Below, piece after piece: positions 34,330-49,339 of a DNA stretch of 64,000 bases. Under the pieces are notes generated by a model. That model searched no databases. It was not told where the DNA came from and saw only the letters and a program-made list of their open reading frames with translations. Position 1 is the stretch's first letter, and each line of letters opens with the position of its first letter. This DNA is from Epiperipatus broadwayi (taxonomy: Eukaryota > Onychophora > Udeonychophora > Euonychophora > Peripatidae), in contig JAQFVV010006552.1 of assembly GCA_028023455.1 (NCBI GenBank), positions 253,264 through 317,263 on the forward strand. The letters run 5' to 3'. The position numbers were made by a program, and so were the translations under genes.

Positions 34330-34700
34330 GGGCCATACCATACTATGAGGAATTCTAACATCTATAAAGCCTAAGCTTGAAATGCTGAAAAGAAAAAAAA
34401 AACTGCATCTATGAATACCATGTGAATGTAGAAAACCATATATTGGTAAAACCAGCTGTCACATTGAAAAGCTTGCAACAGCACAAAATGATGATTAGAA
34501 GAGAGAAAACAGGCATGTCTAAAGCAGCAGACCATGGATGTGCCAATCAACATATGTTCTGTTGGGAAAATACAAACATATTGGATAGAGTAGAAAAGGC
34601 ATAAAGGAGAAAATTTAAAGATGCTCACATGGCAATGGTAAATGTATTAACTACTAATCAACTTTGCTCTCAGGAAAAAGTAAAAAAAATCTGGAGGCAC
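34330..34700 (+). pseudogene. GIY-YIG domain of PLE-B copy 3
   Basis: KPKLEMLKRKKK, then a shifted frame with IPCEC and KPYIGKTSCHIEKL. An expanded A run near 34390-34402 destroys the GIY motif frame. It is more decayed than the domain in copy 2. Confidence 0.65.
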
Positions 34701-34744
34701 TTCATAGATATGTATATAAAATTTCAACTGATTGTTGCCATTGG

Positions 34745-34830
34745 CAGGATGGCTCCAGTTGGTTAGAGTGTTACCTTAAAATATAATACTCAAGAATATC
34801 AAGGTCCAGGTTCAAATCCTATGCTAGTGC
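34745..34830 (+). repeat. tRNA-like tail of PLE-B copy 3
   Basis: A-box-like TGGCTCCAGTTGG at 34750-34762 and B-box GGTTCAAATCC at 34809-34819, then atgctagtgctgtcactgg as in the other copies. Confidence 0.6.
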
Positions 34831-35104
34831 TGTCACTGGGTTAGCAACATCTGAAGAAGAATGGAGAATAATACCTCTTGAGAGATTGTGCATTTACTAA
34901 CTGGTTTGTTGTACTATTACTAACAGTTGAATGTATTTGGAATATTTAAATAAAGTTAAATTTTTTTTAAAGATATTCAATACTCATATTAGATGATGAA
35001 AATAGTCCAATATAAAAATACAATATTAATATTATTTAAGATATAAGAATTACATTGGTAAATATTTTGCATAGTCTTTTGAGATTATGTTATTGCAACT
35101 ATAT

Positions 35105-35480
35105 ATACATACTAGAAGTGCCCTGCTGTTACAGTATTTAAAAGACAAAAGAGGAACATCTTTATCTTCTTTTATTTAGAAGATTGTGTGCAAAACCTTT
35201 GTTAGAAAAATGAGTTTTCAATCAATCAGAAATTTATTTCTAAATATTTTTAAACATAACTAACATATGTATTTGGCAAGTATGAAATTTCTTTCATTTT
35301 TAATCTTACCAATGATGAATTTTCGATAATTCTCTAAATTAGAGATCAGTAAAATTTTTAACATAAAGAGTTATTTTGTTTAAATCTGCATCACCACCCC
35401 ATTACAGAGCCACAAGAAAATAGGTGAAAAATATTTTTTATGAAGAATACAAATTTCTTAGTGACTGTGAATATATTTCA
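35105..35480 (+). repeat. dispersed repeat F, copy 2
   Basis: Shares caatcaatcagaaatttatt, ctaaatatttttaaac, acatatgtatttggca and tcaccaccccatta with 39190-39510. Confidence 0.6.
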
Positions 35481-35970
35481 TATTTATTTTAGTAATGGAA
35501 CATAATACAATGTGTGTAAATCCTAATGAAAATAAAAAAGTCACTTAAAAATAAATGAGTAAAAACAAAATAAAATTGCTTTGACAGTTTGAATTGTTCA
35601 CATTTTTTTAAATTTTTAATTGTTCATCATATCTATTAATTACTATATATATATATATTTGCAAAATATCTATTTTATCTGTTGTCTGATTCGGGAAGTA
35701 TGTTTGTTTGTAAGGCTGTCATATGATCTGAATCAATGTTTGTTCATGGAATTGAAATGGGTCAAACCGATTAAAAAAAAAAAAACTATTATGTTTATTG
35801 TAATGCTGTCAAATTCACAATCGAAAAGTAAAAAAAAAAACAAAAACATTACATTTCTTTATTTTTATTTCCAAATTTTTAATCGTGCATTCACATTTAT
35901 TTATATGTAAAATTCTCTGGGTAATAAGGTTACAAAGCAATTACCAAAATTAAACATTATATATATATAT

Positions 35971-38690
35971 ATCATTATCATCAACAACCATTATAAATCC
36001 ACTGCAGTATGAAGGTCTTTCCAAGTTCAATCCATCTTCTCTGATCTTTAGCTTCTCTTCTTCACATCACCACTGCACACTTTCTTATTTCATCCATCCA
36101 TCTCACATGTGATTTTTTATGGGTCTTTTACATTTTCTTGGAATCAAGTTTAAATTTTCAATTGTCCATCTATTATCATATTTTCTAGCAATATGTCTAG
36201 CCCATCCCCAACTTTAGTCTTTTAATATTTTCAATGTTCTCTTACCCATATATTGCATTTTCAATCTTTTTTGCCATTCCCAACATGCATCTCTCCAAAC
36301 TTCTTTGAGTGGTTTGAAGTCTCTGTATTGTTCTTCTATTAAGTGTCCAACTCTCAGATCTATAAGTAAGAACTAGTAAAACACATTTATTACAAACCTT
36401 CCTTTTCAAACATATAGGCATATTTCTTAAAGCACTTCAAACAAGTTTAATTCTATGATTAATTTCATCCATTATGTTTCCATCTCTATTAATAATCTGA
36501 CCAAGGTATTTGTAACTCATCATAATCAATTTTAATTTTTATATTTTAAGAAAATTCATTAAACCTAACTTCAGTCTTTTTAACATTTATCTTTAGTCCT
36601 ATTTTCCTACATTCATCTGAAAACTCATGCAACATTTCCTGCAACTGTAAAGCATTATTTGCAAAAAACAACTACATCATCTGCAAAATGTAAATGACTT
36701 AAATAATCTTCATTTACTTTCACTCCTTTATCTTCCCATTTTAATCCACAAAATACTTCTTGCAGTACTGCTGTAAAAAGTTTTAGAGATGTGAGTCACC
36801 CTGTCTTATATCCTTCTCAATGTTGACTTTCCCAGTATCATTATGCAATCTAATTATTGCTGTTGCATTTTTATAAATATTCTTTAAAATATTATAATGT
36901 CATTGATCCATACCATGATGACCCAATGCTTTAATCATTGATGAAATGTTTATAGAATCAAATGCCTTTTCATAACCTACAAATCCAATGCATAGTGGCA
37001 ACTTATTCAATTGTCCTTTTTATAATTTATCTCAATACTGGATATAATCTACTGTATTAAAACCATTTTTAAATCCAGCTTGTTCACTGTAGACAAGTTG
37101 TAATTATCTTGGTAAAAGTTTTGTATAAAACTGATAAAAGGCTGATAGGTATGTAATTTCTAATATCTTCTTTATCATCTTTTTTAAATATTAATATTAA
37201 TACTGAATTCTTCCATTCATCTGGTACATGTTTATCATTTAGATATTTGGTTTATAACATTGCTAAAAAAAATTATATTTTTTCACCTGCTTCTTTTAAC
37301 ATATCAATTATAATTCCATCATTACCTGGAGCCTTTCCTTTCTTCATACATTTAATTGCATATCTCACTTCTTCATTTAAAATTCTGGGCAATTCTGAAG
37401 ATGTAATAGATATATGGGGTACTTATTCTTTATTACTATATAATTCTTGATAAAAATCTTTTATCCATTTATGATGTCATCTCTCTTTTTAGTAATAATT
37501 CCATGTTTTTTTTTTCTTATTGCAGATGTAAATTTCCTACCAATACCAAAATATTGTTTCACACACTTGAGACTTTTATTTTTTTCTACAGCTTTCCTTG
37601 CCAGTTTGAGATATTCAATTCTTTTTAATACAACATTTTTGTATATTTTCATATTCCCTCTTTTCTTCAAAAATTTTCTAGTCTCAGTAAATATTTTGTT
37701 GGTCAATTGCTGCTTTTTTCTACCAGCTATCTTTGTTGCAGTTTTTAAAAGTGTATCAGTTATTTTCATATTAATTTCCTCCAAATCACATCATGTTTAA
37801 AATCTACTAATACTTGAAACCGATTTGTAACTTCAAATTTCAATTCATTAGAATGTTTCTGAAGATTAGGAATATCAATTGTAGATATTGTTTTTCTTAA
37901 TAATTTTTGTCTCTCTAGTTTTGTATTAACATACATTTTACTAATCAATGATCACTTCCTGTGTTAAATTTATTAAGAACATTGCAATTTTGAAATATTT
38001 ATTTTCTGTTAGTCAAAATATAATCCAATTAAGTTGGAACTTCATTTGGATGCTTCCATGTCAATATCCTTTTAACATTTTTTTCAAAAAGATAATTTAT
38101 AATATAAAGTTTTTCTTTTTCTGCAAATTCCACAAGTCTCTGGCCTCTCTAATTTTTATTACCATAACCAAAATTACCTGCACCACTTTCATCTTTCATT
38201 CATTTACCAATTCTATCATTAAAGTCTCCCATAACAATTTTATGATGTTATTTACTCTGATCAAAAGCCTTTTGTACATCCATATAAAAATCTTCTACTA
38301 CTTCATCACTATGATAACTTGTTGGGTCATAAACCTCAATTATCTGCATTTGCTATCTGCTATTAAGTTGTGTAACTAATTCTGACATTTTGTCCAATAC
38401 CCCATCAATCTCCACAATGTTGTTCTTCCACTTTTTATTTATAATGAATTCTACTCTGCTTGTACTTCCAATATTTGTGCTTTTCTAATAGAGTTCATAT
38501 CCACTTTTTAAATCAATTGTCTCTTCATCTTTTCTTCTAACTTTGCAAAGTCCATATAGTCCCATTTAATATAAGACAGTTCTTCTTCTAATTCTTGCAA
38601 TCTTCTTTCACTTGAAAGTGATCTATGGTTGTAAGTACCTAAATAAAAAGTCATCATCAAATTGCAGTCTGGGTCTGTGATCAGGGAATT
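35971..38690 (-). mobile_element. RTE-like retrotransposon, copy 2, 5'-truncated and decayed
   Basis: The minus-strand sequence matches copy 1 (12165-15040) along its length, starting at the ATCATTATCATCAACAACC tail. It stops near 38690, about 400 bases short of the 5' end of copy 1. Frames are broken throughout. Surviving pieces include 37784-37461, the linker region with TDTLLKTATKIAGRKKQQLT. Motif C near 36670-36700 still reads FADD, unlike copy 1. Confidence 0.85.
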
Positions 38691-38935
38691 CTTGTTATTT
38701 ATATAGACTTTGAATAATTATAATTCATTAATAAACTGTAATACTGAGTACATTCATCAAATTTATTTTCATAATGTTAAAATCTTTTGTTTAATTTACA
38801 TTAATTTTTTAAAAAAAATATTAAGTCAAGCAATTAAAAAAAATGTAGTCTTTATAATCTGGATGCATGTAGTTCTATAAAAAAGTCGACTTGTAATGCA
38901 TATTTTTTATTTTCTAAAGTCATCAAAATTTTTAT

Positions 38936-39037
38936 TTACAAATTACAAAGGAAAATAAAACTGTATTTCTGTTTATAGTGAGATTGGAATTTAAGAATCC
39001 CATTCGGCTCCTGAGCCACAGCTAGTTGTCTCATGAT
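38936..39037 (-). CDS. weak candidate terminal exon
   Basis: On the minus strand an acceptor-like CTTCTTTTAACTAG precedes 34 codons starting IMRQLAVAQEPNG and ending at a TAA, with AATAAA overlapping just after it. The first half is noticeably richer in GC than its surroundings. There is no homology I recognise, and AATAAA is frequent by chance here. Confidence 0.15.
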   Translation of the reverse strand: MMRQLAVAQEPNGILKFQSHYKQKYSFIFLCNL

Positions 39038-39189
39038 CTAGTTAAAAGAAGGCAAAAAATAAGTTACTTTATTGTCTTTTCAACGTATTGTCAAAAACTG
39101 TTGCTATAATGAAGTGTTATATATATAGACAAGTGTTATGAATTAATTTCAAAATATTATATGAAATTTTTAGATTGTATTTATTTAAT

Positions 39190-39510
39190 ATATATGACCA
39201 CACATTTTAAAAATAAAAGTATATCTAACCTTTTTCTTTCTTATTTTACTTATCGTCTGTAAAATCTTTGTTAAAAAAATTAATTTTCAATCATTCAGAA
39301 ATTTATTTCTAAATATTTTTAAACCTGACTGACATATGTATTTGGCATGTAATTTTACCACTGATGAATTTCAGACAATCCTCTAGATGAGTAGTTAACA
39401 AACTTTTAACAGAAAGAGTCATTTTGCTGAAATTCCACTCCCATATCCCACCCCATTATGAAGACCCAAGGAAATAATAAAAAATATGTTTATGAAAAAT
39501 ACAAATTTCT
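39190..39510 (+). repeat. dispersed repeat F, copy 3
   Basis: Matches 35105-35480: caatcattcagaaatttatt, ctaaatatttttaaac, acatatgtatttggca, then caccccattatg. Confidence 0.6.
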
Positions 39511-40726
39511 GAATTGCTATGCTTTAAAATTGATATTTTTTATATTATGCTAACATACTCACGCTTTAGTGTCTACAATATGATTGAAATCATATACATC
39601 TGAATAAAATTATTTGATAATTCTTTTAATTTTTTTATTGCGTGATTGCTCTTTTGTGATCATTATTATGTTTATTAAGTTTTAAGACTGCAATAATTTT
39701 ATCTTTGGATTAAATTTTTAGATTAGTTTATATATAAATGATATTTAGTAAATACTTTTACCCATCACGAAGTTACTTTAGATCCGTTGTTTTAAAAATA
39801 GAAAAAAATTCTGAAAGTATAAGTTTTATTTGTTAATGACAAGGATGGTTCTAATTTCAGTTTATTTTATCAGATTGTGATAGAAAACATTAAGTAGTTT
39901 AGTTATATACTAAAATAGCTTTTTGTTTTTTAAAATTTTAGATTAGCAATGGCGTATCATATTGACAATATTTTGGATAATATTAGTTCTATTTATTTTA
40001 GAGAATACATTTTATTTACATTCACAATATAGAACATAAATGTAACAAGGTAATATATCTAAATATTTTACTTCATTTGTTTTAGAATGTCTTACATTTT
40101 ATTTTTCTAGCATCATAAAAATATTTTTCTATGCTTTTATTACTTTTTGTTATATTTTTATATGTTTATTAGCGATTTAAAAAAAAAAAATTGATAGACA
40201 AATGTTGCCTATAAATGATATTGAAAGTTTGATTGTAACATTAAATAAAATTTTTATCATTGAATGATTTATTTGTAAATTGCAGTACTGGTGAATTTAT
40301 TAAATCTGGCATGTGAAGAGAATATAGACAATATTCTATTATTAATTTTTTAAAATATACTATATATGGATTTTAGTTAGCTTTTTTAAAAGTTCTAATT
40401 TGGCAGTCATTAGTTATTAATTATGAAATAAGAATTCCAGTTACTTGATGGTTTATATTTTCTGGATAAAATGAAATAAAATGTAAACCAAACATTATTA
40501 CATGATTTAGCTTTTGAATGGAATGTTTCTGATTGCTGTGTATTATTATGTAGTGCATGTTTGTTTAGTCTTCTATTATAAAGTTTAAAAATGTTTTTTA
40601 TTCTTAGTTGTATATATTGTACTATGTATCATGTTTTATACATACAGAATAAACAGAAAGTTGTGGAAGATAATCACTGGGTATGTTTGTGCTAATAAAT
40701 ATTTAAATATTAAACCAAGAAACATC
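39511..40726. other. AT-rich DNA, nothing recognised
   Basis: No supported feature. Confidence 0.6.
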
Positions 40727-40876
40727 ACATGATCACTATTCTCTATGCTTATACAAGCTGTTTACACAGAGGCAAAACTCTCTATACAGTAGCACCACTT
40801 AGTGCAAGTCAGGATAATCACTGGATGCAGAATGATTTGTGCATAAAATCCCTATTTAGTGCCTACTTATCCAATA

Positions 40877-40915
40877 TACCTATACTAGTTTCTAGCTTGC
40901 TTTAATCATTGAGGA
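40877..40915 (-). ncRNA. degenerate hammerhead, family E
   Basis: GAAAC, loop TA and GTA remain, but the core reads ATGATTA and stem I is weak. Dead copy. Confidence 0.35.
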
Positions 40916-41288
40916 AACCTTGGATCTGAGAGCACTGCACCTAGAACTTAGGATATAATGCAACTCTCTAGCAGCTACCTGCTATTTTATTAACTAAATA
41001 TAAAGCTTTAAGTTCAAAATGAAAATGCTGTATATGTTTTATTTCAAGCTCATTAGCTTGTAGTTATATAGATCTGTACTCAATTTGGCATCCACACTTT
41101 TTTGGTATCTTTGGTACTTTAGTACCCACAATCACCACAATCCTATTGAGAAGAATTGGTATTAAACAAACATCACATGATTCTTTTCTTTATACTTACA
41201 CAATCTGTTTGCACAGAGACAAAACTCTTCAAACAGGAATGCCAGTCAGTGTTCACAAAATCCTTATTTAGTGTTTACTCATCCAATA

Positions 41289-41330
41289 TCTCCAGGCTAG
41301 TTTCTAACCTGTGGATTTCATCAGTGAGGA
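41289..41330 (-). ncRNA. hammerhead-like motif, family E
   Basis: TCCTCA, CTGATGA, GAAAC, then TAGCC where an active copy would have TAGTC, and TGGAGA. The U16.1 to C change breaks the A15.1 pair. Confidence 0.5.
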
Positions 41331-41480
41331 GCATTATATCTAAAAGCTCTGTACCTAGATCTTAGGATTTAACACCCCCCCCCCCAACCACAAACTTTTA
41401 TCTTATTAGTTAACTACAAAGCCTTGAGTTCAAAAGAAAATATACTGAGTGACAAAGAGTTTTGCCTCTGTGAATTTAAA

Positions 41481-44177
41481 ATATTGCATATATAAAAATA
41501 TCTACATGAATTCCCATTGTCATATAATTTAAGCAAAGTTCAATGAACATTGTTTTCTTTATTGTTAAAAATCAAGACAGAAATATCATATTTAATATAT
41601 TTACTATCAAAAAACAATGTTAATGTAGAGGTCATAAAATTGCGTATTTTTATAAAAAAAAGTTTACAATTATATAATGAACAGTTATAATATTAATATC
41701 TATTTTTAAATTTCAAATGCACTAATTTCTTAATTGAATAATATTTTGCTGTTTTTTAGCAGAAGCTTTGTAAAGGATGTAATGAAATTAAAATAATACA
41801 TTAGTTCTTATAACATCTGGTTATTTTTTACATTGGAAACTTTGGATTTTACATTTGCAACCTGGCAATTGTTATTTTTCACAATATAATCAAAATTCAC
41901 AGTAATATTTTTATATTGATTTCATAATACTATAATTTTAATCAGAAGTTTATCAAATGACAAAATTTAGTTCCTCAAAAAGTAAGATTTTTTTACATAC
42001 TGATGCATATTTCTTGAAATAATGACTCAGAAAATAAAATTTAAATAAACTTACTTTTTTAAAAAGATCAAGCAGCACATAAATATACCACACCACATCA
42101 GTGTGAAGCTCTTTTCATATCTGTTATAGAGAAACAATAATGGAAAAGACTAATTCATTACATTTGCCAATGTCTGTTAAAAATATTTTCATCATTTTTT
42201 TAAATTTTTATTTACCTCTTTAAATAAAAATATCTAGATATCCATTGACTGTCTACTATTGAGTTGAATTAGTTAAGATATAGTTAACTGAAAAGAATAT
42301 CAAGGCTATTAAATTACATTTAATTAATCTAGATTTAAATTAAGATCATGAATCTTACATGAGATTACATTACAAAGACAATTACAAATATAATTGATAA
42401 GTATTAATTTGTAATCACGTTTATTTAAAATAAAACAATTCAAAATCATTATTACTAGATTAGAAATTATTTTATTTCTTTAAACTCCCTTGCATCTATA
42501 TAACTTTAAAATGTAATTAAAGTTTAAAACAATATAATTTTGTATATGAGAGTGTTGCTCTGCCATGCATTACATTTCAAAATACAATATTGAAGTGATA
42601 TTTATGTATACTTTATGTCTGCAATTTAAAAATTAGAAGTTTATTTTAAAAATAATGATTTTCAACAATTTTAATGAATAAAATTTATATATATATTGTA
42701 GAGTATTGAGTTAAAACCCCACATTACAAATCTCAAAAGCCTAAGAAGGAAAGTGGGAGAAATATTTTTTTTTTCTATTCAACTGATTTTATTAATGAAA
42801 GAAGACAATATATAATTTTTTGAATGATTATACTTAGAGATTAAAGGTTTTAAAGCATACATAAAGAGTTGTCTATAGACATAAACTCCATAGGATAGTG
42901 TTTTTCGAAGTCTACTTATTAACTTTCTATATTTAATGTATATCTAACAAATTATAATGTTCTTTCTTTGTTAATAGTATTCTAATAGTTTATCATTCAT
43001 AATTTATTATATGACTTTGATACTAAAACTATTAATAATCTGTAGCTTTCAAATCATTTAGATTATTTTTCATAGACAATTTTTTACAGATATGGATATA
43101 TATATATATATATATGAATATGCATGTGTATGTACAAACATGAAAGCATAACCATTTACAAATATATTAAGAACTTTTAAATAATTTCATATTTTCTTAT
43201 GTTTTATTTATGTCCAATTGTTCTTATTTTATTTAAAGGGGTCAAGAAAGGTTTCACTCTAATGTCAAAATTGAGAGAGAAAGATAAGATAAATTTTTAC
43301 ATAACTTCAATGTGAGAAATATGGGGTGATAAGAATAATGGTTCATTAGTAAGTTATCAAAATTCCAAAGAGGACCAGATCATTTGGGACACACCAAATA
43401 ATAAATTTTGAAGAAATATAAAGATAAAAGAAAAGATTATATCACTGCTGCACTGATAATAATTTATAGATAACTGGGTATTCCAATAACAAAATGTGTG
43501 TGATAATGGCAAAAAGCTAGCACATATATAGTCTGAAAAAACATTTGAGATCAATAAGTCTCATTGTCTCTTAGAAGCAGCACATCATTATTTTTATATT
43601 TGAAGGTTTCTACAGTGGCATGGAGAAGTAGAAAGATATTTTGTTTGAATGGTCCCAATGGTCAATCCAAAGAACTCTATGCACATCAGAAGAGTTCAAA
43701 TCTAGAAGCAAAATAACAAAAAAACATCCTATGGATGATCTTCAAAGTTGGAAGACTTTGAACCTTTGTCATTACTGAAATCAAATAAAAACACAAATTA
43801 GAAATGCTGAAATTTATAGAAAAAGCAGAAATATCCATTTGTCTACAGAAGTAATCAAACCTTAAAGCAGAAGAAATGAAGAAACAATCCGAGTGTTAAT
43901 ATGGTCCCTAAAGAAACAATGTATGTCACATCATCATCATCATTGCAGTAAAGTTGAAAATAGAACTTTCCCAGTAAACCACTGTAATTGCTAAATCTAT
44001 GTGTGTTAAACATATGTGAATGAATTCAAATTCTTAACTGTGAACAAGCTGACTTTTAAATAAAATTCATTAGACTTATTGTAATGATCTCTCCTTGAAA
44101 AATTAAAGAAGTTGGTAATATCAATTTTAATTTTGTTTTCTCAATGACTATTAACAATTCTCTTTTAAATAAATCCA
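41481..44177. other. AT-rich DNA, nothing recognised
   Basis: Short frames only; no domain or terminal repeat visible. Confidence 0.6.

Positions 44178-44256
<79 letters not shown>
44178..44256 (+). repeat. (CT)n microsatellite
   Basis: About 40 CT repeats with two interruptions; the Arg-Glu frame on the minus strand is an artefact. Confidence 0.97.
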
Positions 44257-44260
<4 letters not shown>

Positions 44261-44884
44261 AAGTATTAAAAAATATGAATTGATTATTAGAAAATGTTTT
44301 TCAATAATGATGAATATTGACTTTATCAGTATATTGTGTTTTATTCGATTGTCAATACATGTAGCCATTTATAAGCGTTTTTTTTATTTATCAAATGTCT
44401 TTATTGTGTATTAATTCAGGTATCCTGAAAATATGTTTATTCATATTATATGTAAAGTTAATTATAAAATTTATTGATAATGGGAAGTGACATATACACA
44501 CACACACCTAATGATATAAATATGCCTATATGGATATGTGTTGAGTATAAATGTACAAATCGATAAAGGTAAAAATATAGCATCATGAGAGATAGATTTT
44601 AAAGTAGTTAGTAACCTAGATTAATGTAAGTTAAGATAAATAATTTAAGACCGATTTCTTTAGATATTCTTATCTTTATAATTCAACTAATTATTCTATA
44701 CCTATTTTTTGATTATTATCTTCTAAGATTATAGATATAAAAATGCATGTTATATGCAATATGAAAGTATGTGCATGTATCGGGTATTTATTTTAAAATT
44801 AAATTGTTTCTATGATATAAGATTTTTATTCACTCACTAGAAATATAAATATACACACGTATCACGCTATATAATATTAACGAT

Positions 44885-44970
44885 TGAGTGGTCAGCGCGA
44901 CTGCTTTACAAGCAGTTACCTGGGTTGCGGGTTCGCGTCCCGGCCGATGCTATGACACTTGAAAAAAAAA
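44885..44970 (+). mobile_element. tRNA-derived SINE-like sequence, copy 2
   Basis: A-box-like GTGGTCAGCGCG (44888-44899), an anticodon-arm-like CTGC-TTTACAA-GCAG whose loop would read UAC (valine), B-box GGTTCGCGTCC (44930-44940), CGGCCGATGCTATGACAC and a short A run. The 3' half matches 27572-27600. It lacks a good acceptor stem, so it is more likely a SINE head than a tRNA gene. Confidence 0.6.
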
Positions 44971-47171
<2,201 letters not shown>

Positions 47172-49156
47172 GTAAAAAGGAATTAGATTATTATCACAAT
47201 ATCTGAAAGGCTTTGTAGTTTAAAACGAGTCATTTCTACTTCTTGCAAATTTAAAACAGTCTACAGAGATATAAGAAATTAAAATCGTTTTTTTTTAATT
47301 ATTTTTTAATAGTTTACAATTTAACCAAACTATTCTCCAGTTTAGAGGAAGGATAAGTTGTGTGTATTGATATAAGTAAATTGCTGTAACTTTATTTTGG
47401 GTTGTTTTGTTTACTTATGAGATTCAATTGTATGTCTTTAATTAATCATAAATGATTGTGGTACAATTGAGATTTCTGGACACTTGCAATCATTATATTA
47501 CTTAAAGAAGTACTGTGTTGTAGTTGGATATTTCTTTTTTATGTCATTTGCATTGTTTTTTATATGTCTTGGATGATATGATTTGCAGCTGCTGGTCGCT
47601 GTTACACTTAGTATCTTTACAATAGTAAGTGATAGACAAAAATCCTATCATATTGTGTATTTCTTTCTCACAAATATTTATTTATTCATACATAAGATAA
47701 CACAATTGTTGCCTCTTACATTTGCACATACATTATTTTGTTAATTACCGGTATGGCAGCCTGAGAGCATTTATAATGGTCCAGTTTTTTAAATAATTTA
47801 TGAAATGATTTATCATAATTAATAAATTCATAGTATCCTCAGATAGTATATTTATTAACCTTAAAACTGTAATAATGATTCTAGGCTATCATTAGACTAT
47901 GCAACAAGTTTATATGTGCTCAGAATCAGTTAAAGTGTATTATACTGTATTATATGTGCATAAAGTTAATCAATCATTAACCCACACATTGATTGAGATG
48001 GATTATTTCATCTTTTGGTTAATTTGCCTCCTGGTAAATTGTTTTCTAAGTATTATATATTAAAATGCATGTAAAATGGTATATTTTATAATAATAATTT
48101 TTTTGCTGAAAATTTTGCACTAAAAGTGTGAAATTAAAAATTCCCACTCTAACCATAGGCATAAGCCTTACCCTGACATGTTCAGCCATTGTCTATTACC
48201 AAATCTGTAAAATGTTTGGTGTTATATGATATTGAAGTTTACAATAATGCAAAAATATGTTTATTTGCAAATTTATTATGGTTTTAGTTTTTTTAAAAAA
48301 AATAATTTACACTGAATTTATTAGATATCAAAAAAATATAAATTATTAATAACTTATTTTGACTTGAAATACTTTTTTTTTTCAAAAATATGTTATATTA
48401 TCAGCTAACATACATATGGCCTGGAGCAAATTAGAAGACTAGCCTTGACATAAACAATCTACTTTATATTTATGAATAAGAAAATATTGCAATTTTGCAA
48501 TAAATATTCAAATAATTTAAAGTCTTAAAGCATAATTCATTAGATGTAAAAGAAATAAATAATTATTCATTCAGATGTTTAAAAATAGCCAGAATTAAAA
48601 ATATTTTGATTTTATAAACTGAAAATAACCTTTCTAGAAACGATGATGTGTAAAGTCTTTGTTTTGATTGTGATCTTATTTTTTTTTATATTTACAGAAA
48701 CAAAATGTGAACATTTAAAATTTATTTTAGTAGTAAAAAAATATCTATCAAATGAAGTCAAATTTATTATTTTCTGATAAGTAATAATAATTTAATCATA
48801 TATTTTACATTGATGCGTGAGAAAATGCTGAAAAAGTAAGAGGTGTTAGACTGCATTTTGGATAAGTTTTAATTGTGTCATCTTATTTAAAAATTGGACA
48901 AGGCAATCATTTTACGCTATCAACTGTTTATTATAAAATTATATATACATAAATGAATTGTAGTGTCACATTATTTTTTAGCATTTGTCATTATTTTGCA
49001 ATCAATAATTTAATTAGAATAGAGAGTCATGTGTGTCTATCTGATCTTAGCAGGTTATAAAAAGATAATGTTATCTATTCTGTGATGTCAGAATGTGGAG
49101 ATCTTATGCAAATGCCCTAAGGTGATTTGCATATAAGCTGTACATTTTGTATAGTT

Positions 49157-49160
<4 letters not shown>
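47172..49160. other. AT-rich DNA, nothing recognised
   Basis: No supported feature. Confidence 0.6.
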
Positions 49161-49217
<57 letters not shown>

Positions 49218-49222
49218 CGCTA

Positions 49223-49262
<40 letters not shown>
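49161..49262 (+). repeat. (TA)n microsatellite with a central AAGCGCTATC
   Basis: Two long TA runs around a short unique core; strongly self-complementary. Confidence 0.95.
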
Positions 49263-49269
<7 letters not shown>

Positions 49270-49339
49270 AATCGATGTCTGTATTTCTTCAAAGCAATAT
49301 AGGAAATCTTATAATTAAATATTAGTAAGTACAGTAATA

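Larger units (their letters stand above)
32331..35024 (+). mobile_element. Penelope-like element B, copy 3
   Basis: The longest plus-strand B copy: N-terminal region from about 32640, reverse transcriptase, GIY-YIG, tRNA-like tail and 3' repeat block ending near 35024. It is heavily mutated. Confidence 0.8.
40727..41480 (-). repeat. hammerhead repeat family E, tandem dimer
   Basis: AAACATCACATGAT at 40729 recurs at 41168, a period of about 440. Both units share the internal order cagaggcaaaactct, a ccaatat...ctagtttcta hammerhead block, then ctgcacctagaact/cttagga. The second unit is truncated. A C run lies at 41371-41385. Confidence 0.8.

Noticed and set aside
44885-44965. Functional tRNA-Val gene
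   Set aside because: B-box and anticodon-like arm are present, but no convincing acceptor stem; the 3' half is repeated at 27572 with an A tail, as in a SINE.
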